Source: Oscillospiraceae bacterium (GTDB lineage: Bacteria > Bacillota > Clostridia > Oscillospirales > CAG-272). Taken from it: 64,000 nucleotides of DNA. The stretch covers positions 1 to 64,000 of the forward strand of contig SVST01000016.1 in NCBI GenBank assembly GCA_015064155.1, read 5' to 3'. The translations under genes and the position numbers were made by a program. The notes beneath the pieces were generated by a model, which saw only the letters and a list, made by a program, of their open reading frames with translations, was not told the DNA's origin and did not search any database. Shown here piece after piece: positions 32,937 through 41,176 of the stretch (its first letter is position 1; each line of letters begins with the position of its first letter).

Positions 32937-35228
32937 TTACTCGCAAATGCCGGCGCTTTTAAGGGCTTCCTCTTGCAAGGTGTACAGCTTTTTGTAAACG
33001 CCGTCCTCCTTGGCAAGCAGCTCCGTCTGTGTGCCGCGCTCGGCAACCCGTCCATGCTCAATCACCACAAGCTCATCTGCATCTCTGAGCGTCGACAAGC
33101 GGTGTGCGATCATAATGGTGGTTTTGTTCTTGATCAGCTCGGCAAGAGCCTCCTGAATCTTCCGTTCTGTCCCCGTATCCATCGCGGCGGTCGCTTCGTC
33201 CAAAATCAGAATTTTCGGATTCTTCAAAATGGCGCGCGCGATCGAAATACGCTGTCGTTCGCCCCCCGACAAATCCTTATATCCAAAGCCGATACGCGTT
33301 TGATATGCATCGGGCAGCTTCATGATAAAGTCATGCGCCCCCGCGCATTTGGACGCCTCGATAACCGCCTCGTAGTCGGCATCGGGACACGCATACCGAA
33401 TATTATCCAAAATCGTTCCCATGAACAGATAGGTTTCCTGCGACACGATGGCAATATGTCGGTATAGCGTGGAAAATTCCAACTCGCGAACGGGATACCC
33501 GCCAATTCGTATTTCTCCCTCGTCAACGTCGTACATCCGCATCAAAAGGTTGGCAAGCGTGCTCTTTCCGGCACCCGTGTGTCCCACAATTCCCAGCACG
33601 TTTCCCTCGGGAACGGTAAACGATACGTTATCGATGATTTTTTTGCCCTTTTGATAAGAGAACGACACGTTCTCAAACTCTACGCTGCCGCCAAGCTCGC
33701 TCGGAGCCACGGCATTTTCGCTTTGCGATACGTCGGGCTGCGCATCCATAATCTCAAACAGTCGTTGCAAGGAATTGGAGCAATCGGCGGTGCGGTCCAC
33801 AAAATCGATAAAAAAGTTCAAGGGCTCGAATACCATATTCAAATAGGCAATGAAGGTCAGCAGCATTCCGTAGGTCATGCCGCCCTTGCCGGTGATCACC
33901 ATCCATCCGCCAAGACCCCAAGCCAAAATATTTCCGATGTAAAGAATCATGCCTGCGGCAGGACCTGCATAATGGTTGAAAATCGCAAGCCGTTTCTCGT
34001 CAGCCGCCAAGCGTCGGTTATAGCCACCGAAGCGTTCGATCTCCACCTGCTCCTTGGAAAATGCCTTTACCACGCGCGCACCCGACAGCACGTCGGCAAG
34101 AAAGCCGTTGAGTCTGCGCGATCCCGCATAGTATTTTGCGTGCAGATTCCGCTTTCTGCGGTAAATCCAGCGCAAGAGAACCACGAAGACGGGAACCGTA
34201 ACTAACACGCAAACGGCAAGCACAGGTTGCAAAATAAACAAAAGCACCACCAGCACGACCACCTGCACGGCATTGATAATCAAATACGGCACGCTGTCAC
34301 AGAAAAAGCCGTAAATCGTGTTTGCATCCTGGTTGATCTGTGTCATAAGTCCGCCCGTTTGACGCCCCGTAAAGAATCCGAGGGACAACCGTTCAATGGC
34401 TTGGAAAATCGTTTTTTTCAGGTCATAGACCATTTTTGCCGCGATCTCCGAGGTCACGCGGTTGTTAATCATGGTAGCGAACATCCGTAAAATCCGCGTA
34501 GAAACGATTAAAAACAGAACGGTCAGAATTGCCCCCGCAAATTCTCCGGTTCCGTAGATCACTTCATCATAGAAGAACCCGCTGGACAGATACGGAGCCA
34601 AAATGCTCATTCCCGTCAACAAGACGAGTGACAGCACGGCAAGGATTAAGTACACACGGTAGCGCAGCAAAAAAACGGAGAATCGCTTGAACAGCTTGCC
34701 CTTCTCCATGCAATGCGGACAAACCCGACGATTACGGTCGGGATAGCGCAGGCCGCAGGTGGGACAAGAGTTGGTGCGCAAATCCTCCTTTGGATCGATT
34801 TCCGCCGACTCCCCTTTTGCCAGCTTCTCCGTATATTTGGCAAACAAGCGAATCGAATCCTTGCAAAAATTCGTAAAGGAAGCCAACAAAACACGTTCTT
34901 CACTCACCACGCGCTTTGCCGTCAAGCGTCCCGACGAAAGCAGCTCCTCTACACAAAAGCCTTGCCAATCGGACAATGGGTAAGACTCGAACGATATCTC
35001 GCAAAAGGACTCACCCACGTTTTGCGCGCACGGCAATTCCTCGCCCTCCCAATTTCCGCGCACGATGAACAGCTCGGTTTGACTTGCAAACAAGTAGGAC
35101 GGCGCAGGACGGTGCTCAAGATCGCGGTCGCAAAAAACGCCCAAAAGAATCGACTCGGTGTCTACACCGTGCCGACCCAGCAACGATATGATGGAATCCG
35201 GTATTCGATCAATTTGAAACACTGCCAT
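32937..35228 (-). CDS. ABC half-exporter (permease-ATPase) with N-terminal zinc ribbon, partner
   Basis: A 763-residue paralogue of the 740-aa transporter. The N-terminal 150 residues form a sensor-like domain (PSYLFASQTELFIVRGNWEG) followed by a zinc ribbon CPTCGLRYPDRNRRVCPHC. Six TM helices start near residue 190, then the ATPase: GHTGAGKST, SQETYLF, LSGGERQRIS, LILDEATAAMD, IAHRLSTL. Both ATP sites of the proposed heterodimer would be canonical. GAAGGAAAGGAC precedes the ATG. The gene lies 48 bases after the NNQ-repeat peptide, separated by a stable hairpin. The pairing of two such transporters around DUF1854 argues for one exporter complex. Confidence 0.92.
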   Translation of the reverse strand: MAVFQIDRIPDSIISLLGRHGVDTESILLGVFCDRDLEHRPAPSYLFASQTELFIVRGNWEGEELPCAQNVGESFCEISFESYPLSDWQGFCVEELLSSGRLTAKRVVSEERVLLASFTNFCKDSIRLFAKYTEKLAKGESAEIDPKEDLRTNSCPTCGLRYPDRNRRVCPHCMEKGKLFKRFSVFLLRYRVYLILAVLSLVLLTGMSILAPYLSSGFFYDEVIYGTGEFAGAILTVLFLIVSTRILRMFATMINNRVTSEIAAKMVYDLKKTIFQAIERLSLGFFTGRQTGGLMTQINQDANTIYGFFCDSVPYLIINAVQVVVLVVLLFILQPVLAVCVLVTVPVFVVLLRWIYRRKRNLHAKYYAGSRRLNGFLADVLSGARVVKAFSKEQVEIERFGGYNRRLAADEKRLAIFNHYAGPAAGMILYIGNILAWGLGGWMVITGKGGMTYGMLLTFIAYLNMVFEPLNFFIDFVDRTADCSNSLQRLFEIMDAQPDVSQSENAVAPSELGGSVEFENVSFSYQKGKKIIDNVSFTVPEGNVLGIVGHTGAGKSTLANLLMRMYDVDEGEIRIGGYPVRELEFSTLYRHIAIVSQETYLFMGTILDNIRYACPDADYEAVIEASKCAGAHDFIMKLPDAYQTRIGFGYKDLSGGERQRISIARAILKNPKILILDEATAAMDTGTERKIQEALAELIKNKTTIMIAHRLSTLRDADELVVIEHGRVAERGTQTELLAKEDGVYKKLYTLQEEALKSAGICE

Positions 35229-35254
35229 GTCCTTTCCTTCGCTGATTGCTATGT

Positions 35255-35272
35255 ACCTCCCTTTCGGGAGGT
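35255..35272 (-). promoter_or_regulatory. Stem-loop between NNQ peptide and ABC gene
   Basis: Perfect 7-bp hairpin ACCTCCC-GAAA-GGGAGGT (minus strand) with a GNRA-type loop and no U-tract. It may stabilise or separate the short upstream message, allowing unequal expression of peptide and exporter (inference). Confidence 0.5.
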
Positions 35273-35276
35273 CGGC

Positions 35277-35501
35277 TCAAAAGCGATTTTGATTGTTCTG
35301 ATTGTTTTGATTGTTCTGATTGTTTTGATTGTTCTGATTGTTTTGATTGTTCTGGTTGTTCTGTTTGTTCTGATTGTTCTGGTTGTTCTGATTGTTCTGA
35401 TTGTTCTGGTTGTTCTGGTTGTTCTGATTGTTCTGGTTGTTCTGATTGTTCTGATTGTTCTGATTGTTCTGATTGTTCCTGTTATTTTGATTGAGGTTCA
35501 T
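35277..35501 (-). CDS. Asn-Asn-Gln repeat peptide (74 aa)
   Basis: A peptide made almost wholly of Asn and Gln: MNLNQNNR, twelve NNQ triplets, one NKQ, eight NNQ, then NRF. The minus-strand reading is favoured because AAAAAGGAGAACAGGC places a strong ribosome binding site before the ATG and because the frame sits in order within a minus-strand operon. Among 21 units the differences are nine silent third-base changes (AAT/AAC, CAG/CAA) against one amino-acid change, which suggests selection on the protein. No signal peptide, TM segment or Cys. Such N/Q tracts can form amyloid-like assemblies, or this may be a substrate of the two downstream ABC exporters. Both are inference; I know no family for it. 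Confidence 0.7.
   Translation of the reverse strand: MNLNQNNRNNQNNQNNQNNQNNQNNQNNQNNQNNQNNQNNQNNQNKQNNQNNQNNQNNQNNQNNQNNQNNQNRF
35289..35477 (-). repeat. 9-bp tandem repeat AACAATCAG, 21 units
   Basis: Twenty-one head-to-tail units of AACAAYCAR on the minus strand, in register with codons. The downstream third shows an 18-bp period (CAG and CAA alternate), a sign of unit-pair duplication. Such arrays change length by replication slippage; here every gain or loss keeps the frame. Confidence 0.92.
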
Positions 35502-35551
35502 GCCTGTTCTCCTTTTTTTGTAATTGGATTACAAAAGAAGTATTCACGGCA

Positions 35552-36946
35552 TCATTCTTTTTTATACGCGGGATCGGGAAAGTAGCGAGCTTGAATTTGC
35601 AGCTGCAATTCGTGAAGCAGTGAGTAAAATGCGGCAATCCCAAAAAAGGAAAGCACAAAGGAAACCAGCCACATCCAAGGCAACTGCAGCATAAAAAAGG
35701 CATCAACCATATTTCCAAGCATGCCCAAGAAAAAGAGGACGAATATCCAGGTGGTTCGTTTTTCAAATTCTCCGTGCAAGCGCGCGGTTGCCGCATTGGA
35801 AAGCGTGTGGGTAACGTCACCCTCATATTCAACCGAGGTATGCTCGTACACAATCTCCAAAAGCATCTGCAACAAAAGCCAAATCAAAAGCATCGTTAGT
35901 CCTGCCTCGGCAACACCCAGCAAGCGTACGACCAAATATCGAACGAACGCATCCGGCTCATTCAAGGAATCCTTGGGCAAAAAGCGATGCAGATACATTG
36001 AATTGGCAACAAAGTGCGCGATGCTGACAACCGCCAAGCCGATACCTGCCACACAGATGCTTGTGCGTTTTTCCGAAAACCGTTTTTCCGACCAAAAGAT
36101 GGCAAGAATGGCAAACGCCGCCAAGCCCACGCTCGGTAAAACCGCAAAATAATTGATCCGCAGCGTCACGGAGAAAACGATTGCAATTTGCAAAAGGAGG
36201 GTAAAACCGCGAAACCGACGCACAGTCAGTAGTCCCTTTTGCGTTAAGATTTCCGACGCATAGTCGCGATAGATACGCTCCAACCACGCTCGATCCAAAA
36301 GTGCTCGTCCAAAATACCGCACGAATCCAAGCAGCCATCCCAAGCCAACAATTGCCGCAAATCCGCAGCCCACTACGCGAAACATGAAAATAAACTCGTA
36401 CCAGTCAAAAGAAAATTGCATGCTTTGCGCCGTTAAAACCGTCAGCTCGGGAAGTGTGCTGCCAAGGGTGGAAAGCACCACGAAGATCACCGACAGCTGC
36501 CGCATCCGAGCACTTTCCGAAAAACGGCGATTGGGATGATTTAATTTTTCGGATTGGTATTTTTCGACCATACGCTCCATCCCCAAAAACAGCTGTCGCA
36601 GAGTCGGCAACAAAAAATACCATTTAAAAAAGGCTAATGAAAAGGAGAAAACGAGAATCCACGTGGATCTGTCGTAATTTGTGTTTTTCGATGTAGCAAG
36701 CAGATCGTAAATGATCCACATCGCCAAAATCTGACCGCCACCGACCCACAATAGGGCGCGGAGCTTTTTCCGAGCCTCCAAAATATGCGGATTCAGATCG
36801 GCAAGGCGGGATAAGCCAACGTACAAAAGGAGATACCCAAAGAAATCCGGCAATATATCCTTAAATCCGATAATCGGATTGAACAAGAACACTGCCGAAG
36901 CCAAAACAAAGCCCAGTCCCATTCGGCAAGGTGCTTTTTTCGTCAT
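35552..36946 (-). CDS. Polytopic membrane protein of unknown function (464 aa)
   Basis: Not recognised as a named family. About ten hydrophobic segments are visible, from LGFVLASAVFLFNPIIGF at the N-terminus to WMWLVSFVLSFFGIAAFY near the C-terminus, with charged loops (FGRALLDRAWLERIYRDYAS, VEYEGDVTHTLSN). No catalytic motif seen. AAGGGGGGATTCCC precedes ATG 36946, 17 bases after the preceding membrane-protein gene. The 50-base gap to the NNQ peptide holds a TTTTGTAAT...ATTACAAAA stem-loop without U-tract. Its place in the operon suggests a role with the exporter or in peptide handling at the membrane (inference). Confidence 0.7.
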   Translation of the reverse strand: MTKKAPCRMGLGFVLASAVFLFNPIIGFKDILPDFFGYLLLYVGLSRLADLNPHILEARKKLRALLWVGGGQILAMWIIYDLLATSKNTNYDRSTWILVFSFSLAFFKWYFLLPTLRQLFLGMERMVEKYQSEKLNHPNRRFSESARMRQLSVIFVVLSTLGSTLPELTVLTAQSMQFSFDWYEFIFMFRVVGCGFAAIVGLGWLLGFVRYFGRALLDRAWLERIYRDYASEILTQKGLLTVRRFRGFTLLLQIAIVFSVTLRINYFAVLPSVGLAAFAILAIFWSEKRFSEKRTSICVAGIGLAVVSIAHFVANSMYLHRFLPKDSLNEPDAFVRYLVVRLLGVAEAGLTMLLIWLLLQMLLEIVYEHTSVEYEGDVTHTLSNAATARLHGEFEKRTTWIFVLFFLGMLGNMVDAFFMLQLPWMWLVSFVLSFFGIAAFYSLLHELQLQIQARYFPDPAYKKE

Positions 36947-36963
36947 GGGAATCCCCCCTTTCT

Positions 36964-37701
36964 TTATTTTTTCTTCTTCTTTTGTTGCCGTTTCTCTTTC
37001 GCCGCTTGGCGACGCTGAAGCAGATCCTTTGCATCCTGCTTTGCGTTTTCGATTGACCGTTCACGGTTGCGATCGTAGGTTTCATTCAATCGGTTGATGA
37101 AGGCAAAGCGAGATTGCCGCATAGGTTGATCCTCTTCCCCCTCGGGGCAAATGTTTTTGTTGCAGGAAAGCAGCAAGAAAAGATCGCATGCAATCACCGC
37201 CAAGCCCAAAAGCCAAACGGGAAGCTCCATATAGTTCCCGACGTTTCCGATAGAATCGCTTGGCATCTGTGAAAAGACGTACAAAATACCGTACATTCCG
37301 ACAAACACCATATTGCGAATTGCTTTGGTAACGATATGCGACAGCTCAACGTCCCGTGCCAGCAAGCGAATGCCCAAGAGAACCGATAAACGGAAGCAAA
37401 TCATCAACACAAAATCGATCCACCAAACGATTTGAACCGCTTGCCCGTTAAATAGGTCAACGTTCCACAGAAACAGCGTATCCAACGATACCAGCAGGCT
37501 GTAGCAGGACGTAAGAAGCAATGGATAGAGTACATATTTTGCGGTTTGGAATGCACGCTGATAGCGGATCAGCTCTAAAATGCCGCGGAACATCAACAAA
37601 TATCCCAGCAGATAGGCAACACCGCCCACGCCCAATCGTTCCATCGTCATCGACAGCACGTAACAAACCAAATAACCGATCAGTAAAAAGCCAAATCCCA
37701 T
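36964..37701 (-). CDS. Polytopic membrane protein with basic C-terminal tail (245 aa)
   Basis: Unknown function. Six or so TM segments (FGFLLIGYLVCYVLSM, VAYLLGYLLMF, YPLLLTSCYSLLVSL, IDFVLMICFRLSVLLGI, MVFVGMYGILYVF, VWLLGLAVIACDLFLLL), followed by an 80-residue cytosolic tail that becomes strongly basic and ends in a run of lysines (RQAAKEKRQQKKKKK). The track start (37743) lies within secA; ATG 37701 follows GGAAAGGAC and is 17 bases after the secA stop. It may be a paralogue of, or partner for, the 464-aa membrane protein that follows. Confidence 0.68.
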   Translation of the reverse strand: MGFGFLLIGYLVCYVLSMTMERLGVGGVAYLLGYLLMFRGILELIRYQRAFQTAKYVLYPLLLTSCYSLLVSLDTLFLWNVDLFNGQAVQIVWWIDFVLMICFRLSVLLGIRLLARDVELSHIVTKAIRNMVFVGMYGILYVFSQMPSDSIGNVGNYMELPVWLLGLAVIACDLFLLLSCNKNICPEGEEDQPMRQSRFAFINRLNETYDRNRERSIENAKQDAKDLLQRRQAAKEKRQQKKKKK

Positions 37702-37718
37702 AGTCTGTGTCCTTTCCG

Positions 37719-40475
37719 TCAGCCCTCGGTTCTCATACAGCAATTCTTGTACTTTTTACCGCTGCCGCACGGGCAAGGGTCATTTCTGCCAACGCGTGCG
37801 CCATCGCGCACCACAGTCGTTGCGGCACGTGCCTTGGGCGCATTTTTACGGATGGGAGTCTTGGGACCCGTGGAAATCGGGTTTGCAACCTGCACGCGTG
37901 CAATCGGCTGGGTCTTGGGAACCACCGACAAAATGGTGCGCACGGTTCCCTGACGAATGTCGTCAACCATCGCGTCAAACATATCCGCGCCCAAGATACG
38001 GTATTCGGTAACGGGGTCGCGCTGTGCGTAGGATTGCAAGCTTGCCGCACTCTTGAGATCGTCCATCGTGTCGATATGCTCCATCCAAGCGGAATCGACG
38101 TGTCGCAAGAGGATCGCACGCTCGATCTCGCGGAAGGCTTCCTCGCCAAAAAGCTCCTCCTTCTCGGCATAGCGAGCCAATGCCCGTTCGGTCAAGTCCT
38201 CGGTCAATGCATCTCTGTCAAGCGACTTCAACTCCTCCTCGGAATAGCGGAAATCGGCATCCTCGGTCAAAAAGCCCATAAACTGCGCGCGAAGACCGTC
38301 GAAATCCCATTCTGCCGTCACATCAGAGCGAGTATAGGCGGCAACCGCGCCCTCCACGGTTGACACGATCATCTTCTTGATCGTTTCGGAAATATTCTCC
38401 CCGTCCAGCACCTCTTGACGTTGCTTGTAAATGATGGAGCGCTGCTGGTTCATGACGTCGTCGTATGCCAGCACGTATTTTCTGCGTTTAAAGTTGGTTT
38501 CCTCCAGGTTGTGCTGTGCCGATTCAATGCGATTGGAAAGCAATTTTGCTTCAATCGGCATATCCTCGGGAATCTTCAAGGCACTGACGATGCCCTGCAT
38601 GCGGTCGGTACCGAACAGACGCATCAAATCATCCTCCATAGAAAGGAAGAAGCGTGATTCGCCCGGGTCACCCTGACGTCCCGCACGTCCGCGAAGCTGA
38701 TTGTCAATGCGTCGGCTCTCGTGACGCTCGGTGCCGAGAATGAAAAGTCCTCCCGCCGCCTTGACCTGCTCGGCTTCGGGCGCAATCTGTGCGCGGTATT
38801 TCTCTACCAGCTCGCGGAAAACGCGGCGAGCCTCCAGAATCTCCTCGTCCTCGGTTTCGGAGAAGCCCGCACATGCAGCGATTGCCTCCTCGGAAAACTC
38901 CTTGGCGCGCATATCTGCCTTTGCCATAAACTCGGGGTTACCGCCAAGCAAAATATCGGTTCCGCGTCCTGCCATGTTGGTGGAGATCGTAACCGCACCA
39001 AGCTTGCCCGCCTGCGCAACGATCTCTGCTTCCTTGGCATGATACTTTGCATTCAGAACGGTATGCGGAATGCCCGCACGCATCAACCGATGGGAAAGCT
39101 CCTCGGATTTATCAATCGATACCGTACCGACCAGAACGGGCTGCCCTTTTTCATGGCAAGCCTTGACCTGCTCGACAATTGCGTTGTATTTCCCTTTGAT
39201 GGTACAGTAAACCGAATCGGGGTGATCCTTTCGGATCATCGGCATATTGGTGGGAATCTCCACGACGTCCAAGCTGTAAATTTCACGGAATTCACTTTCC
39301 TCGGTCAGTGCCGTTCCTGTCATACCCGAAAGCTTGCGATACATACGGAAATAGTTTTGGAAGGTGATGGTTGCCAGCGTTTTGTTTTCCTTTTGAACCT
39401 GTACGCCTTCCTTTGCCTCAATTGCCTGGTGCAAGCCGTCGGAATAGCGGCGACCGGGCATCAAACGACCGGTAAAGCTGTCTACGATCATCACTCCGCT
39501 GTCGTTGACAACGTAATCAACGTCGCGGTGCATACATCCGTGCGCACGGATTGCCTGATTGACGTGGTGCGCGATCTGTGCGTTTTCGGGATCGTTGAGA
39601 TTATCCAGTCCAAAAAACGCCTCTGCCTTTTTGGCACCCTGCGGTGTAATGATTGCGTTATTCGCCTTCTCGTCCACGATATAATCGGCATTGATATCAT
39701 CGTGGCTTTCCTTTTGATCCAGCTCCTTGATCACGAATTTACGCATGGAGCGAACCAATACCTCCGCACGGTCATACAGATCGGTTGCCTTTTCTCCCGC
39801 ACCCGAAATAATCAACGGTGTCCGTGCTTCGTCGATCAAAATCGAGTCCACCTCGTCGACGATGGCAAACACGTGACCTCTTTGCACCATCTGCTTCTTG
39901 TATACCACCATGTTGTCGCGCAGATAGTCAAAGCCGAACTCATTGTTCGTTCCGTAAGTAATGTCGGCACGGTAAGCCGCCATTTTTTCCTCGTTGCTTT
40001 GGTCGTGGATCACAAGACCCGTCGTAAGTCCCATAAACTCATAAACGCGCCCCATTTCCTCTGCACCCACGCGTGCCAAATACTCATTGACGGTAACGAT
40101 ATGCACACCGTCGCCCGTCAAAGCATTCAGATAAGCGGGAAGCGTTGCCACCAACGTCTTTCCCTCACCGGTTTTCATTTCGGCAATGCGCCCCTGATGC
40201 AAAACGATACCGCCAAGGATCTGCACGCGGAAAGGACGCTTGTTCAAAACGCGGTGCGCCGCCTCGCGGATTGCCGCAAAGGCATCGGGCAGGATATCGT
40301 CGGTGGTTTCACCGTTTGAAAGTCGCTCCTTCAAGGCGGGTGTTACCGCCTTCAATTCCTCGTCCGACATGGCAGCGTAGGTTTGTGCGAGCGCGTCCAC
40401 CTCGTCGGCAATCACGTTCAATTTTTTGATCTGACGTTGGCTATAGGTTCCAAAAACTTTTTTCAACAAAGACAT
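37719..40475 (-). CDS. secA: Protein translocase ATPase SecA
   Basis: Motor of the general secretion pathway, driving preproteins through SecYEG. 918 residues from ATG 40475 (GAAAGGATC upstream; the track start 24 codons earlier is unlikely since SecA begins MSLLKKVFG). Motifs: Walker A MKTGEGKT, DEAD-like VDEVDSILIDEARTPL, the preprotein cross-linking domain, TNMAGRGTDILLGGNP and QLRGRAGRQGDPG, and a C-terminal SEC-C zinc motif GRNDPCPCGSGKKYKNCC. It is followed without a visible terminator by the membrane protein/NNQ/ABC genes, so these may share its transcript. An AT-rich stretch with TATAAT (about 40541-40546) lies upstream, but no good -35 is seen. Confidence 0.97.
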   Translation of the reverse strand: MSLLKKVFGTYSQRQIKKLNVIADEVDALAQTYAAMSDEELKAVTPALKERLSNGETTDDILPDAFAAIREAAHRVLNKRPFRVQILGGIVLHQGRIAEMKTGEGKTLVATLPAYLNALTGDGVHIVTVNEYLARVGAEEMGRVYEFMGLTTGLVIHDQSNEEKMAAYRADITYGTNNEFGFDYLRDNMVVYKKQMVQRGHVFAIVDEVDSILIDEARTPLIISGAGEKATDLYDRAEVLVRSMRKFVIKELDQKESHDDINADYIVDEKANNAIITPQGAKKAEAFFGLDNLNDPENAQIAHHVNQAIRAHGCMHRDVDYVVNDSGVMIVDSFTGRLMPGRRYSDGLHQAIEAKEGVQVQKENKTLATITFQNYFRMYRKLSGMTGTALTEESEFREIYSLDVVEIPTNMPMIRKDHPDSVYCTIKGKYNAIVEQVKACHEKGQPVLVGTVSIDKSEELSHRLMRAGIPHTVLNAKYHAKEAEIVAQAGKLGAVTISTNMAGRGTDILLGGNPEFMAKADMRAKEFSEEAIAACAGFSETEDEEILEARRVFRELVEKYRAQIAPEAEQVKAAGGLFILGTERHESRRIDNQLRGRAGRQGDPGESRFFLSMEDDLMRLFGTDRMQGIVSALKIPEDMPIEAKLLSNRIESAQHNLEETNFKRRKYVLAYDDVMNQQRSIIYKQRQEVLDGENISETIKKMIVSTVEGAVAAYTRSDVTAEWDFDGLRAQFMGFLTEDADFRYSEEELKSLDRDALTEDLTERALARYAEKEELFGEEAFREIERAILLRHVDSAWMEHIDTMDDLKSAASLQSYAQRDPVTEYRILGADMFDAMVDDIRQGTVRTILSVVPKTQPIARVQVANPISTGPKTPIRKNAPKARAATTVVRDGARVGRNDPCPCGSGKKYKNCCMRTEG

Positions 40476-40607
40476 GTGTATGATCCTTTCGGTCCAATAA
40501 TCGTTTCGGTGTGATACACCTACAATACTCCAGTATCTATTATACAATAAAAATACGTAAATTTATATTATAATTTGTAAACTTTAAAAAAATCGCAAAA
40601 AAATCGC

Positions 40608-40636
40608 TTGCAGAAAATGCAAAAATATGCTATGAT
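40608..40636 (+). promoter_or_regulatory. Sigma-A promoter of trmL-mnmA
   Basis: TTGCAG (40608-40613), 17-base spacer, TATGAT (40631-40636). Confidence 0.78.
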
Positions 40637-40672
40637 AGAGGAAACGTGAGCAAAGAAAGAGGGTCACCCACC

Positions 40673-41176
40673 ATGAAAGCCGTTAACATCGTTCTGCACG
40701 AGCCCGAAATCCCACAAAACACGGGAAACATTGCAAGAACCTGCGCCGCTACCGGTGCCGCATTGCACCTGATCCGCCCCTTGGGATTTGAGATCGACGA
40801 CAAAAAGCTGAAGCGTGCGGGGCTTGACTACTGGCAGTATCTTGATATTACCTACTACGACGGGCTTGAGGATTTCTACCAAAAGAATCCCGATGCCAAG
40901 GTCTATTATTTTACCACCAAGGCGAAGTATAATTACTGTGACGTTTCCTACCCCGACCCCGTTTTTATCATGTTTGGGAAAGAAACGAAGGGACTGCCCG
41001 AAGAACTGTTGGTACAACACCCCGAGGACTGTGTCCGTCTTCCGATGAAGGAAGGACTTCGGTCACTGAATCTCTCCAACACGGTAGCGGTAGCGGTTTA
41101 TGAAATCTTGCGTCAAAAGAATTTCGACGGATTGCAAGAAGCCGGCGAGCTGACACGTTTTTCTTGGGATGGTTGA
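40673..41176 (+). CDS. trmL: tRNA (cytidine(34)-2'-O)-methyltransferase
   Basis: SPOUT-family enzyme that 2'-O-methylates the wobble base C34/cmnm5U34 of leucine tRNAs. 167 residues. Typical: VNIVLHEPEIPQNTGNIART, LHLIRPLGFEIDDKKLKRAGLDYW, VFIMFGKETKGLPEEL and the C-terminal knot RSLNLSNTVAVAVYEILRQ. The start is ATG 40673 after AGAAAGAGGG rather than the track GTG at 40646. The following mnmA, also a wobble-base enzyme, overlaps its end by 8 bases, giving a small tRNA-modification operon. Confidence 0.94.
   Translation: MKAVNIVLHEPEIPQNTGNIARTCAATGAALHLIRPLGFEIDDKKLKRAGLDYWQYLDITYYDGLEDFYQKNPDAKVYYFTTKAKYNYCDVSYPDPVFIMFGKETKGLPEELLVQHPEDCVRLPMKEGLRSLNLSNTVAVAVYEILRQKNFDGLQEAGELTRFSWDG

Noticed and set aside
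30125-35228. Cyanophycin synthesis locus
   Set aside because: DUF1854-ABC genes suggest the association, but no cyanophycin synthetase, cyanophycinase or isoaspartyl dipeptidase is in the window.
35289-35477. CRISPR array
   Set aside because: Nine-base units are contiguous and have no spacers; it is a coding microsatellite.
34713-35585. Plus-strand 290-aa ORF with a long (IVL)n run and the DCSDCFDCSG 82-aa ORF over the same repeat
   Set aside because: Both are antisense readings of the NNQ array. Neither has a ribosome binding site at its start, and third-base silent variation fits only the minus-strand NNQ frame.
38721-40319. 532-aa plus-strand ORF
   Set aside because: Antisense shadow of secA.
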